Part shown: piece by piece, positions 6,195 to 12,099 of the stretch
How the letters are laid out: each line of letters opens with the position of its first letter
How positions within the stretch are numbered: the first letter of the stretch is position 1
Assembly (NCBI GenBank): GCA_048061315.1
Contig: JBGMRJ010000087.1
Span: 1-12,099, forward strand
Source: CAYQUC01 sp048061315
GTDB taxonomy: Bacteria > Pseudomonadota > Gammaproteobacteria > UBA6429 > Thiohalophilaceae
Length of the DNA: 12,099 bases
Reading direction: 5' to 3'
Translations under genes and position numbers: made by a program
The notes under the pieces: generated by a model
Told to the model about the DNA's origin: nothing
Database searches by the model: none
What the model saw: the letters and a program-made list of their open reading frames with translations, nothing else

Positions 6195-6574
6195 TTATTG
6201 TTTATCCTTTTCCTCAACTTTAGTCACTTCACCTTCAATAACATTTGATTCTTTTTGTTCTATTGATTCAGTAGAATCAGTAGAATCAGNNNNNNNNNNN
6301 NNNNNNNNNNNNNNNNNNNNNNNNNNNNNNNNNNNNNNNNNNNNNNNNNNNNNNNNNNNNNNNNNNNNNNNNNNNNNNNNNNNNNNNNNTCAGTAGAATC
6401 AGTAGAATCAGATTCATCTTTTTTAGAATCATCATCTTTAACTGCTTTTTTAAAATTACGAAATGCGCCACCTAAATCCGAACCAATGTTACGAAATTTC
6501 TTCGTGCCAAAAAGCAGAATCACAATCAATAAAATAATAATTAGCGAACCAGGTCCGATACCACCAAAACCCAT
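6195..6574 (-). CDS. tatA: Twin-arginine translocase pore subunit TatA, with Asp-Ser-Thr repeats across an assembly gap
   Basis: TatA oligomerises to form the passage for folded Tat substrates. ATG 6574 is preceded by a good Shine-Dalgarno (TAGGAG). Residues 1-47 are typical: a membrane helix (about 8-21), the FGTKKFRNIGSDLGGAFRNFKKAV hinge and amphipathic helix, written here as the family block at residues 22-46. After KDDDSKKDES the protein enters DST repeats and meets a 100-N gap. Beyond it the sensible frame continues DSTDST, then ESIEQKESNVIEGEVTK, VEEKDKQ and TAA at 6195-6197. Counting through 100 N literally puts the tail out of frame (LILLILLNQ, stop at 6260), which is an artefact. 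The real gap must be 2 mod 3. If the two repeat flanks simply overlap, the protein is 85 residues, a normal TatA length. It is 43 nt after hinT. Confidence 0.9.
6268..6411. repeat. 9-bp tandem repeat (tagaatcag) flanking the gap in tatA
   Basis: The same 22 bases, built from the unit tagaatcag, stand immediately on both sides of the N run (6268-6289 and 6390-6411). On the coding strand each unit encodes Asp-Ser-Thr. The identical flanks mean the assembler stopped inside, or joined across, a short tandem repeat whose copy number cannot be read from this window. Confidence 0.85.
6290..6389. other. Assembly gap (100 N) in the tatA tail
   Basis: Exactly 100 N, an arbitrary length. Because both flanks are identical tandem-repeat sequence in compatible reading phase, the true gap could be zero or negative (a 22-base overlap of contig ends) or a longer repeat array. 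Confidence 0.95.
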
Positions 6575-6617
6575 AATAAACTCCTACGTGTTAATTTCTA
6601 AAATTTAAATACTATAA

Positions 6618-6962
6618 CTAAAACCCGGGTAAAGACGCGCCACCTAACAAGTGAATATGCAAATGGAAAACTTCCTGTCCACCGCCTTTACCAGTATTGA
6701 TAATGGTTCGAAAACCAGTATCCAATCCTTGTTGCTTTGCCAATATCGGCAACATTCTTAAACTGTGTGCCATAACAGCATCATGCTGTTGCTGCATTTC
6801 ATTCAAACTTTCAAAATGCACCTTGGGTACTACCAATAAGTGTACCTCAGCTTTTGGATTAATATCGCAAAATACGAAAATATGTTCATCTTCATAAATC
6901 TTGTCCGCTGGAATCGAACCGGCGATTATTTTACAAAAAAGACAATCTTGATCCACATGCAT
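6618..6962 (-). CDS. hinT: HIT-family purine nucleoside phosphoramidase (HinT)
   Basis: This 114-residue protein has the histidine-triad signature HLHIHLLGG, H100-x-H102-x-H104. By analogy with HINT1, H102 is the nucleophile that takes the nucleotidyl group from adenosine phosphoramidates. The N-terminal C7-x-x-C10 in CLFCKIIAGSIP and the block VFCDINPKAEVHLLVVPK are typical of bacterial HinT. The length matches the family. ATG 6962 is preceded by a usable ribosome site (AGAGGG), 12 nt after the hisE stop. A HIT gene between hisE and tatA is a common arrangement in gammaproteobacteria with this his-tat linkage. It has no known catalytic part in histidine synthesis or Tat export, so the linkage probably reflects shared transcription. 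Confidence 0.92.
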   Translation of the reverse strand: MHVDQDCLFCKIIAGSIPADKIYEDEHIFVFCDINPKAEVHLLVVPKVHFESLNEMQQQHDAVMAHSLRMLPILAKQQGLDTGFRTIINTGKGGGQEVFHLHIHLLGGASLPGF

Positions 6963-6974
6963 GTCCCTCTTTTT

Positions 6975-7292
6975 TCACTGCTCCCGGTTTGCTTTCTCTT
7001 CTAAACCCGAGATACCAAATCGACGGGCTAATTCATCAAGAACCTGATCCGGGTGCAAACCCTGCTGTGCCAATAATACCAAAGTATGAAACCACAGATC
7101 TGCTACCTCGTAGACGATTTTTTCGGAATCACCGTCTTTCGCAGCCATGACTGTTTCAGTGGCTTCTTCACCGATTTTCTTTAAAATCGCATCCAGACCC
7201 TTAGTATACAACCCTGCCACGTAGGATTCTTGAGAATCTGCAGTTTTACGCTGTTCTAATATTTTCGACAATTGTTGTAATACATCGTTCAT
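6975..7292 (-). CDS. hisE: Phosphoribosyl-ATP pyrophosphatase HisE
   Basis: HisE hydrolyses phosphoribosyl-ATP to phosphoribosyl-AMP and pyrophosphate, the second step of histidine synthesis. The 105-residue protein is an all-alpha MazG-like fold with metal ligands in KIGEEATETVMAAKDGD (E42, E43, E46) and YEVADLWFHTLVLL (E62, D65). The end, ELARRFGISGLEEKANRE, is the usual family C-terminus. It is a free-standing gene, not fused to hisI as in enterics; only 2 nt separate it from the hisI stop. Its ribosome site (AAGGAT) lies within the last hisI codons, implying coupled translation. Confidence 0.95.
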   Translation of the reverse strand: MNDVLQQLSKILEQRKTADSQESYVAGLYTKGLDAILKKIGEEATETVMAAKDGDSEKIVYEVADLWFHTLVLLAQQGLHPDQVLDELARRFGISGLEEKANREQ

Positions 7293-7294
7293 GT

Positions 7295-7690
7295 TTATTT
7301 ATAAATATCCTTTGGATCTTTAATCACTGAATCCACCGCAAGCCATTGATTTTCTTTAAGTTGTTTAAAGAAACAATTATGCCGCCCGGTGTGGCAGGCA
7401 ATTCCACCTTGTTGTTCAACCTCGAGTAAAATTACGTCATTGTCACAATCGAGTCGAATGTTTTTCACGACTTGCTGATGACCGGATTCTTCACCTTTGT
7501 GCCACAATTTCTGACGTGAACGCGAATAATAAACTGCATGGCCGGTTTCCACCGTTAATTTCAGGGATTCACGGTTCATCCAGGCCATCATCAGGACTTT
7601 TCCAGAGCCGGATTCCTGAGCAATGGTTGCCACTAAGCCCTCATCGGTCCACTTGATTTCATCCAGCCAGGTTGATTCGTCCTGGCTCAT
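7295..7690 (-). CDS. hisI: Phosphoribosyl-AMP cyclohydrolase HisI
   Basis: HisI opens the adenine ring of phosphoribosyl-AMP (third step). The 131-residue monofunctional form shows MAWMNRESL (35-43), the substrate loop YYSRSRQKLWHKGEESGH (54-71), the Mg-binding cluster D81-C82-D83-N84-D85, and the zinc-ligand region GIACHTGRHNCFF (C99, C106). The N-terminal WLDEIKW and the length are normal. ATG 7690 overlaps the hisF stop by 4 nt (ATGA), so translation is probably coupled to hisF. Confidence 0.96.
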   Translation of the reverse strand: MSQDESTWLDEIKWTDEGLVATIAQESGSGKVLMMAWMNRESLKLTVETGHAVYYSRSRQKLWHKGEESGHQQVVKNIRLDCDNDVILLEVEQQGGIACHTGRHNCFFKQLKENQWLAVDSVIKDPKDIYK

Positions 7691-8457
7691 AAGCGCATTT
7701 CAATGCCATCTCTGGCCATTTGCCGTTTGGCTTCTTCAATGGTGTATTCGCCAAAATGAAAAATACTGGCTGCTAATACGGCATCGGCATGACCTTGTTT
7801 CACGCCGTCACTTAAATGCTGCAAATTGCCGACACCACCCGATGCAATCACGGGCACCCGAACGGCATCACTAATGGCTCGGGTTAGTTCCAGATCAAAG
7901 CCTATCTTGGTGCCATCGCGATCCATACTGGTTAATAAAATTTCGCCTGCCCCGAAGGACACCATTTTAATCGCCCATTCTATCGCATCAATACCGGTTT
8001 CTTTGCGGCCACCGTGGGTGAAAATTTCCCAGCGTTTTGGCTCGGGATCGGTGCTAACCTGTTTGGCATCAATTGCCACCACGATACATTGCGAGCCGAA
8101 TTTTTCGGCAGCTTGCTTTACAAACTCCGGATTAAAAACCGCAGCCGTATTAATCGCCACCTTATCAGCACCGGCATTTAACATGGTGCGCACATCTTCA
8201 ACCTTACGAATGCCACCACCAACAGTTAAGGGAATAAAAACCTGCCCGGCAACTTCTTCGACCAGGTGTACCATGGTATCGCGATTATCCGAGCTGGCAG
8301 TAATATCTAAAAAGGTAATTTCATCGGCACCTTGTTGATCGTATTTGCGTGCCACTTCAACCGGATCGCCGGCATCACGAATATCCACAAACTGCACGCC
8401 TTTTACCACGCGACCATTATCAACATCGAGACAGGGAATAATGCGTTTGGCTAACAT
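7687..8457 (-). CDS. hisF: Imidazole-glycerol phosphate synthase cyclase subunit HisF
   Basis: HisF is a beta/alpha barrel that uses ammonia from HisH to turn PRFAR into imidazole-glycerol phosphate and AICAR. The 256-residue length is standard. The catalytic aspartates are D11 (MLAKRIIPCLDVDNGRVVKG region) and D130 (CIVVAIDAK). Phosphate-binding loops TVGGGIRKVED (78-88) and VIASGGVGN are in place, and SFGAGEILLTSMDRDGTK is the typical C-terminal-half motif. It starts 4 nt after the hisA stop and overlaps hisI at its end. It functions as a heterodimer with HisH, encoded two genes upstream. Confidence 0.97.
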   Translation of the reverse strand: MLAKRIIPCLDVDNGRVVKGVQFVDIRDAGDPVEVARKYDQQGADEITFLDITASSDNRDTMVHLVEEVAGQVFIPLTVGGGIRKVEDVRTMLNAGADKVAINTAAVFNPEFVKQAAEKFGSQCIVVAIDAKQVSTDPEPKRWEIFTHGGRKETGIDAIEWAIKMVSFGAGEILLTSMDRDGTKIGFDLELTRAISDAVRVPVIASGGVGNLQHLSDGVKQGHADAVLAASIFHFGEYTIEEAKRQMARDGIEMRL

Positions 8458-8461
8458 AAAG

Positions 8462-9208
8462 CTAGTTACCAGCGGCCATTAAACTGTCCGACAGTTTCTG
8501 GCCTTCGGCAAAATCCAGTGTGCCTTCGTAAATTGCCCGACCGGTAATGGCACCCATGATGCCATCGTCCGATACTGCGCACAGTGCCTTGATATCATCG
8601 AGATTAGTGATACCACCTGAAGCGATTACGGGTATGGTAATCGCCTGTGCTAATTTCTGTGTTGATTCAACGTTCACTCCAGTCATCATGCCGTCACGGC
8701 TAATGTCGGTGTAAATAATGGCTTCCACGCCATTTTGTTCAAATATTTTTGCCATGTCGATAACGTCATGCTTGGACAATTTTGACCAGCCATCACTTGC
8801 CACTTTGCCATCTTTGGCATCCAGACCCACAATGATATGCCCGGGAAATTCCAGACACAGATCTTTCACAAAATGCGGTTCGTTCACTGCCTTGGTGCCG
8901 ATAATGACATACTGCACTCCGGCTTCAAGATAGGTTTCAATGGTATCGGCATTGCGAATGCCACCACCAATCTGAATCGGTAAATCAGGATAAGCTGCTG
9001 CAATATCGTGAACAACCTCGGCATTAACCGGTTCACCCGCAAACGCCCCGTTTAAATCCACAATGTGTAACCGACGCGCGCCGGCATCGACCCAGCGGCC
9101 AGCGACTTCGACCGGGTTATCGGAGAAAATAGTTTCATCGTCCATTTTACCCTGACGCAGACGAACGCATTTACCGTCTTTAAGATCAATTGCGGGAATT
9201 AATAACAT
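8462..9208 (-). CDS. hisA: ProFAR isomerase HisA
   Basis: HisA carries out the Amadori rearrangement of ProFAR to PRFAR (fourth step). It is a 248-residue half-barrel-repeat TIM barrel like HisF. D8 (MLLIPAIDLKDGKCVRLRQG) and D130 (IIVGLDAKDG) are the catalytic pair. Phosphate loops IQIGGGIRN (79-86) and PVIASGGITN are conserved, with YTDISRDGMMTG between them. ATG 9208 gives the canonical N-terminus. Upstream is an unusually long 119-nt spacer from hisH; downstream hisF follows after 4 nt. Confidence 0.97.
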   Translation of the reverse strand: MLLIPAIDLKDGKCVRLRQGKMDDETIFSDNPVEVAGRWVDAGARRLHIVDLNGAFAGEPVNAEVVHDIAAAYPDLPIQIGGGIRNADTIETYLEAGVQYVIIGTKAVNEPHFVKDLCLEFPGHIIVGLDAKDGKVASDGWSKLSKHDVIDMAKIFEQNGVEAIIYTDISRDGMMTGVNVESTQKLAQAITIPVIASGGITNLDDIKALCAVSDDGIMGAITGRAIYEGTLDFAEGQKLSDSLMAAGN

Positions 9209-9327
9209 AGTGACATCCAGGATTGAGATTTATCTGATTTTATTGAATTTTTTGCTTTCATAGTGAGGCTATTACACCATTTTACATTAGTAAATAATAG
9301 CAGCAGTCTAATTAAAGTAAGCACACA
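9209..9327 (-). other. hisH-hisA spacer with a bulged stem-loop
   Basis: This is the only long gap inside the his cluster. Bases 9269-9300 can fold: outer arms ctatta (9269-9274)/taatag (9295-9300) and inner arms tttac (9281-9285)/gtaaa (9290-9294) around a 4-nt loop, with a 6-nt one-sided bulge. I found no convincing internal promoter and no T-tract terminator. A 20-codon frame (9199-9261) overlapping the hisA start has no ribosome site. Confidence 0.4.
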
Positions 9328-9969
9328 CTAACATGACCAGTTTAAAAAGTTTTTATACAGCTGCAAACCGCTATGCTGGCTTTTTTCGGGGTGAAATTGC
9401 ACTGCGAAAATATTGTCTTTCGCGATAGCGGCTGTGAATGTCACTGGATATTCTGTGGTCCCGGCAACCACATCGGAATTAGCCGGCTCAACATAGTAAC
9501 TGTGCACAAAATAAAACCGGCTGTTTTGAGCAATGTCCTGCCACATAGGATGATCCATGCAGTGATTCACCTGATTCCAGCCCATGTGGGGAATTTTTAA
9601 TGATTTGTTATTAGCCAGTTCCGGAATGTGTTTTTCAAATTCCAAAACCTTGCCGTCGAATAAGCCCAGGCAGGTAACACCATTATTTTCTTCACTGGCC
9701 TGCATCATGGCTTGCATGCCGACACAGACACCCAATAACGGTTTGCTTTTGGCCACTTCGTGAATCACCTCAACCAACCCAAGTCGCACCATTTCACCCA
9801 TGCAATCGCGCATCGCACCTACACCGGGCAGCACGACACGATCGGATTTCAGGATGATATCAGGATCGCCGCTAACCACGATTTTTTCTGTGGTAGCAAC
9901 GTGTTCCAGTGCTTTGGCAACTGAGTGAAGATTACCCATGCCATAATCGATAACGGTGACAGTATTCAT
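9328..9969 (-). CDS. hisH: Imidazole-glycerol phosphate synthase glutaminase subunit HisH
   Basis: HisH is a class I glutamine amidotransferase that supplies ammonia to HisF. The 213-residue protein begins with VTVIDYGMGNLHSVAKAL, has the oxyanion-loop region LPGVGAM (47-53), nucleophile C82 in LLGVCVGMQAM (usually GICLGMQ) and the H193-x-E195 pair in AVQFHPEKSQ. The motif IPHMGWNQV is also family-typical. All catalytic residues are present. It begins 31 nt after hisB and ends 119 nt before hisA. Confidence 0.96.
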   Translation of the reverse strand: MNTVTVIDYGMGNLHSVAKALEHVATTEKIVVSGDPDIILKSDRVVLPGVGAMRDCMGEMVRLGLVEVIHEVAKSKPLLGVCVGMQAMMQASEENNGVTCLGLFDGKVLEFEKHIPELANNKSLKIPHMGWNQVNHCMDHPMWQDIAQNSRFYFVHSYYVEPANSDVVAGTTEYPVTFTAAIAKDNIFAVQFHPEKSQHSGLQLYKNFLNWSC

Positions 9970-10000
9970 AATTAACTACAATTTAGACCGGTTATTGAAT

Positions 10001-10594
10001 CTAAAGGGTTCCTTTTGTAGAAGGTGTTTGCCCTGCCATACGGGGATCAGCTTCTATGGCCATGCGTACCGCACGACCAAAAGCTTTAAAAACTGTTTCA
10101 GCCACATGATGGGCATTGTTGCCGCGAATACTATCAATGTGCAGTGTCACTAGCGCGTGATTCACAAAGCCCTGAAAAAATTCCTTAATCAAATCTACAT
10201 CAAACTCGCCAATACGGGCACGTGCAAATTCAGCATGAAATTCCAAATCTGGCCGACCCGAAAAATCAATCACCACCCGTGACAATGCTTCATCCAGCGG
10301 CACATAAGCATGGCCATAACGCCTGATGCCTTTTTTATCTCCAAGGGCTTTTTTCACAGCCATCCCGAGGGTAATTCCAATGTCTTCAACAGTGTGGTGC
10401 GCATCTATTTCGAGATCACCTTTGGCAGTAATATCCAAATCAATCAAACCATGACGGGCAATTTGATCCATCATATGATCCAGAAATGGCACCCCGGTAT
10501 CAAATTTACCCACGCCGGAGCCATCCAGATCCAGTTTTACCTGAATTTGGGTTTCAAGGGTATTACGCTTAATTTCAGCCTGTCTTGACGGCAT
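10001..10594 (-). CDS. hisB: Imidazole-glycerol-phosphate dehydratase HisB (monofunctional)
   Basis: HisB removes water from imidazole-glycerol phosphate to give imidazole-acetol phosphate, using Mn bound by two histidine-rich motifs. These are seen here as DAHHTVEDIGI (64-74) and NAHHVAETVFKAFGRAV (160-176), with FLDHMMDQIARHG (38-49) near the N-terminus. At 197 residues it has only the dehydratase domain and lacks the N-terminal histidinol-phosphatase of enteric HisB. The start is ATG 10594: GGAG lies 6 nt upstream. An in-frame TTG at 10606 overlaps that Shine-Dalgarno and is unlikely to be used. It is the first gene of the minus-strand run, facing the divergent outer-membrane gene. Confidence 0.96.
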   Translation of the reverse strand: MPSRQAEIKRNTLETQIQVKLDLDGSGVGKFDTGVPFLDHMMDQIARHGLIDLDITAKGDLEIDAHHTVEDIGITLGMAVKKALGDKKGIRRYGHAYVPLDEALSRVVIDFSGRPDLEFHAEFARARIGEFDVDLIKEFFQGFVNHALVTLHIDSIRGNNAHHVAETVFKAFGRAVRMAIEADPRMAGQTPSTKGTL

Positions 10595-10645
10595 TATTGT
10601 CTCCAAATCGTCCCAAACTTACCGGGAATCAACACTATAGTGGCC

Positions 10646-10674
10646 ATTGTAGCAGTTCGCTATGAGCAGGGGAA
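10646..10674 (-). promoter_or_regulatory. Candidate promoter of the his-hinT-tat run
   Basis: On the minus strand TTCCCC (10674-10669) and TACAAT (10651-10646) are separated by 17 bp. The -10 matches 5/6 and the -35 only 3/6, so activation or misidentification is possible. The -35 overlaps the imperfect palindrome at 10669-10689. It would give a leader of roughly 45 nt before hisB. Confidence 0.25.
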
Positions 10675-10689
10675 TATTTGATAATCCCC
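10669..10689. promoter_or_regulatory. 21-bp imperfect palindrome, operator-like
   Basis: Arms ggggaatatt (10669-10678) and gataatcccc (10680-10689) are symmetric at eight of ten positions around 10679, with a G:T and an A:A the exceptions. Four terminal G:C pairs on each side stand out in AT-rich surroundings. The position, overlapping a candidate -35 for hisB and upstream of the outer-membrane gene, suits a dimeric regulator serving either or both genes. Confidence 0.4.
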
Positions 10690-10778
10690 CAATTAATCGT
10701 GTTTGGCTCCAGTCATTAAGTGGGCTTAGACTCGAGTTAATGGGGCATTTGTTAATTACCGTTCTAATATGAAAGTTT

Positions 10779-10807
10779 TTCCCACAAATTTATCATTATA
10801 TTATAAT
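10779..10807 (+). promoter_or_regulatory. Candidate sigma-70 promoter of the FadL-like gene
   Basis: TTCCCA (10779-10784) and a perfect TATAAT (10802-10807) are separated by 17 bp, matching consensus at 4/6 and 6/6. Transcription would start near 10814 and give a 5' leader of about 100 nt containing the hairpin at 10821-10859. Confidence 0.45.
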
Positions 10808-10820
10808 ATTGTGATTTACT

Positions 10821-10859
10821 AGTCAGATTAAATGATTTTGTTGTCATTATAATCTGGCT
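10821..10859 (+). promoter_or_regulatory. Long hairpin in the predicted 5' leader of the FadL-like gene
   Basis: The left arm 10821-10835 (agtcagattaaatga) pairs with 10844-10859 (tcattataatctggct) around an 8-nt loop. All 15 left-arm positions pair, with one T:G wobble and a single unpaired base on the right. There is no T tract after it, so it is not an intrinsic terminator. It could stabilise the outer-membrane mRNA or act as a binding site. The right arm contains another TATAAT, but no -35 stands at the right distance. Confidence 0.45.
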
Positions 10860-10913
10860 GGTAATACCAATACGTTTCTCGAAACAGACTTTAAACAAAC
10901 AAAAGGAATTACA

Positions 10914-12099
10914 ATGGTAAATAACAATGTCACTAAATCAACATTAGCTGTTTCCGGATTAATTTTACTCGGCTCTACAGTATTGTCTTCTAATGTGTTC
11001 GCTACTAACGGCTTTTTTGCCCACGGTTATGGTAACAAACACAAGAGTCTGGCCGGTGCTGGCGCTGCTATCTCATTGAGCTCCTTGTCTGCTGCAACCA
11101 ACCCGGCTTTATTACAGGCGGCTGGTAGCCGATTGGATATGGGTGTTGAATATTTTAAACCGCTCCGCACCGCTACAACGCGCCACGATAATGCCACTTA
11201 CAGTGGTGATGGCAAGGCCAGTTTTATCATCCCGGAGTTTGGTTACAGTAGTAAAATTAATGAGCAATGGTCGTGGGGAATTATGATGTACGGTAATGGT
11301 GGTATGAATACTGAATATCCATCCATCGCAGTCTATTCCGGAAATCCCAATGGTCCCAAAACCGGGGTTAATCTCGAACAGGTTTTTATCGCTCCCACGG
11401 CGGCTTATAAAATCTCACCACGCCATACCATTGGCTTATCTGCAAATTTCATTTATCAAACTTTTGAAGCAACCGGTATTGCTGGATTTGCACCACTGAC
11501 ACCCTCTGGAACTGCGGATAATTTATCGGATGTTGGCAAGGATGATTCCACCGGTTACAGTTTTAAACTCGGTTGGTTGACCGAAGTTAGCGATCACTTA
11601 TCGTTTGGCCTTGCGTATCAAACAAAATCGGAAATGTCGAAATTCACTAAATACAGCGAGCTATTTGCCGAGCAAGGTAATTTCGATATTCCGTCTAACT
11701 GGGTGGTTGGCATTAAATATGAATTAAGTCCTAAAATGGATCTGTTACTGGACATGCAGAAAATTAATTACAGCGATTCAAAAGCGATATCGAACCCCAA
11801 TAATTCAGCACAAGGCGGTAAACTCGGTAACGATAATGGTCCCGGATTTGGTTGGGAAGACTCTACTGTCTATAAATTGGGATTTAATTATAGAACCAGT
11901 TCGACCACGACATTACGCCTGGGCTACAGTAAAGGAAACCAGATTATTGGTGCAGATGATACCAGTTTTAATTTAATCGCCCCCGCAGTTACCACCAAAC
12001 ACGCAACCTTTGGTGTGACCTGGAAACTTTTCACGAAATCCGAATTAAGTCTGTTTTACATGCGCGCACTAGAAAACCAGGTGATTGGTAACTCTAATG
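10914..12099 (+). CDS. OmpP1/FadL/TodX-family outer-membrane transporter, 3' end off the window
   Basis: ATG 10914 follows a good ribosome site (AAGGA, 7 nt upstream). The first 395 codons are present and open to the right edge. Residues 1-30 form a Sec signal peptide with a hydrophobic core (TLAVSGLILLGSTVL) and an expected cut after VFA, giving mature TNGFFAHGYGNKHKSLAGAGAA. That start, followed by AATNPALL (61-67, the FadL NPA motif), is diagnostic of the OMPP1/FadL/TodX family. The rest alternates polar and hydrophobic stretches with many aromatic residues at strand ends (WSWGIMMYG, YSFKLGWL, TLRLGYSKG), as in a 14-strand barrel. Family members take up long-chain fatty acids or hydrophobic aromatics; the substrate here is unknown, so I give no gene symbol. 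It is divergent from hisB, and any link to the EnvZ/OmpR-like pair is speculation. Confidence 0.9.
   Translation, partial: MVNNNVTKSTLAVSGLILLGSTVLSSNVFATNGFFAHGYGNKHKSLAGAGAAISLSSLSAATNPALLQAAGSRLDMGVEYFKPLRTATTRHDNATYSGDGKASFIIPEFGYSSKINEQWSWGIMMYGNGGMNTEYPSIAVYSGNPNGPKTGVNLEQVFIAPTAAYKISPRHTIGLSANFIYQTFEATGIAGFAPLTPSGTADNLSDVGKDDSTGYSFKLGWLTEVSDHLSFGLAYQTKSEMSKFTKYSELFAEQGNFDIPSNWVVGIKYELSPKMDLLLDMQKINYSDSKAISNPNNSAQGGKLGNDNGPGFGWEDSTVYKLGFNYRTSSTTTLRLGYSKGNQIIGADDTSFNLIAPAVTTKHATFGVTWKLFTKSELSLFYMRALENQVIGNSN

Larger units (their letters stand above)
10595..10913. other. Divergent regulatory region between hisB and the FadL-like gene
   Basis: These 319 bp contain no credible gene. A 36-codon plus-strand frame from 10661 lacks a ribosome site and resembles nothing known. 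The region carries weak and moderate promoter candidates on each strand, an imperfect palindrome at 10669-10689 and a long hairpin at 10821-10859, listed separately. No histidine-rich leader peptide or attenuator is visible before hisB. Confidence 0.6.

Noticed and set aside
6268..6411. CRISPR-like repeat array around the N run
   Set aside because: The unit is a 9-bp in-frame coding tandem repeat with no spacers and no cas genes nearby.
6260..6574. TatA ending in LILLILLNQ at 6260
   Set aside because: This end appears only if the 100-N placeholder is counted as real length. The adjacent frame continues the DST repeat and a hydrophilic tail to 6195.
7826..8338. 170-codon plus-strand ORF across hisF
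   Set aside because: It is an antisense shadow of a fully conserved HisF barrel, with no ribosome site or recognisable domain.
9199..9261. 20-codon upstream ORF overlapping the hisA start
   Set aside because: It has no ribosome site and no histidine codons, so it does not look like an attenuator leader; mentioned only as part of the spacer finding.
10595..10606. TTG start for hisB, adding four residues
   Set aside because: The TTG overlaps GGAG, which is correctly spaced for ATG 10594, and the shorter form has a normal HisB N-terminus.
10661..10771. 36-codon plus-strand ORF in the hisB upstream region
   Set aside because: It has no Shine-Dalgarno, overlaps regulatory-looking palindromes and shows no recognisable protein character.
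10825..10853. Second TATAAT (10848-10853) as the FadL-like promoter
   Set aside because: The hexamer at -35 spacing is AGATTA, with no meaningful match; the TATAAT is better explained as part of the hairpin arm.

Overview
The window looks like a draft scaffold from a gammaproteobacterium. The run hisB-hisH-hisA-hisF-hisI-hisE-hinT-tatA-tatB-tatC, with hisI and hisE separate, HisB lacking the phosphatase domain, and an EnvZ/OmpR-like pair, fits Pseudomonas-like or Thiotrichales-like lineages better than enterics. I cannot place it to genus. Base composition is fairly AT-rich, most strikingly in the left third and between genes; the his genes look richer in G+C. Two runs of exactly 100 N (4695-4794 and 6290-6389) are scaffold gaps, and both fall in low-complexity C-terminal tails of Tat genes.

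Layout. (1) 1-1830, minus strand: most of a secreted thioredoxin-like/glycosidase-like DUF255 (COG1331, YyaL type) protein, cut by the left edge. (2) 1831-2193: AT-rich divergent spacer with a candidate promoter and a 17-bp palindrome. (3) 2194-4233, plus strand: an OmpR-like response regulator directly abutting an EnvZ-like sensor kinase. (4) 4234-4571: two similar short hairpins, a possible 31-residue membrane peptide and a strong intrinsic terminator for plus-strand transcription. (5) 4572-10594, minus strand: ten genes, transcribed hisB-hisH-hisA-hisF-hisI-hisE-hinT-tatA-tatB-tatC. (6) 10595-10913: divergent promoter region with an operator-like imperfect palindrome and a 5'-UTR hairpin. 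(7) 10914-12099, plus strand: an OmpP1/FadL-type outer-membrane transporter, cut by the right edge.

How the genes work together. HisB, H, A, F, I and E cover histidine biosynthesis from phosphoribosyl-ATP to imidazole-acetol phosphate: HisE and HisI hydrolyse PR-ATP and PR-AMP, HisA isomerises, HisH/HisF form imidazole-glycerol phosphate, and HisB dehydrates it. hisG, hisD, hisC and the histidinol-phosphatase are not in the window. TatA, B and C form the twin-arginine translocase for folded proteins. The two-component system probably senses the envelope.

The most notable feature is the Tat operon. All three Tat proteins carry unusual charged tails: Asp-Ser-Thr tandem repeats in TatA, an acidic block followed by a histone-like lysine block in TatB, and an acidic tail in TatC. 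Reading across the gap shows that TatA really ends at 6195, in a different frame from the one obtained by translating straight through the 100-N placeholder. I see no clear novel defence system, mobile element, CRISPR array or RNA gene.
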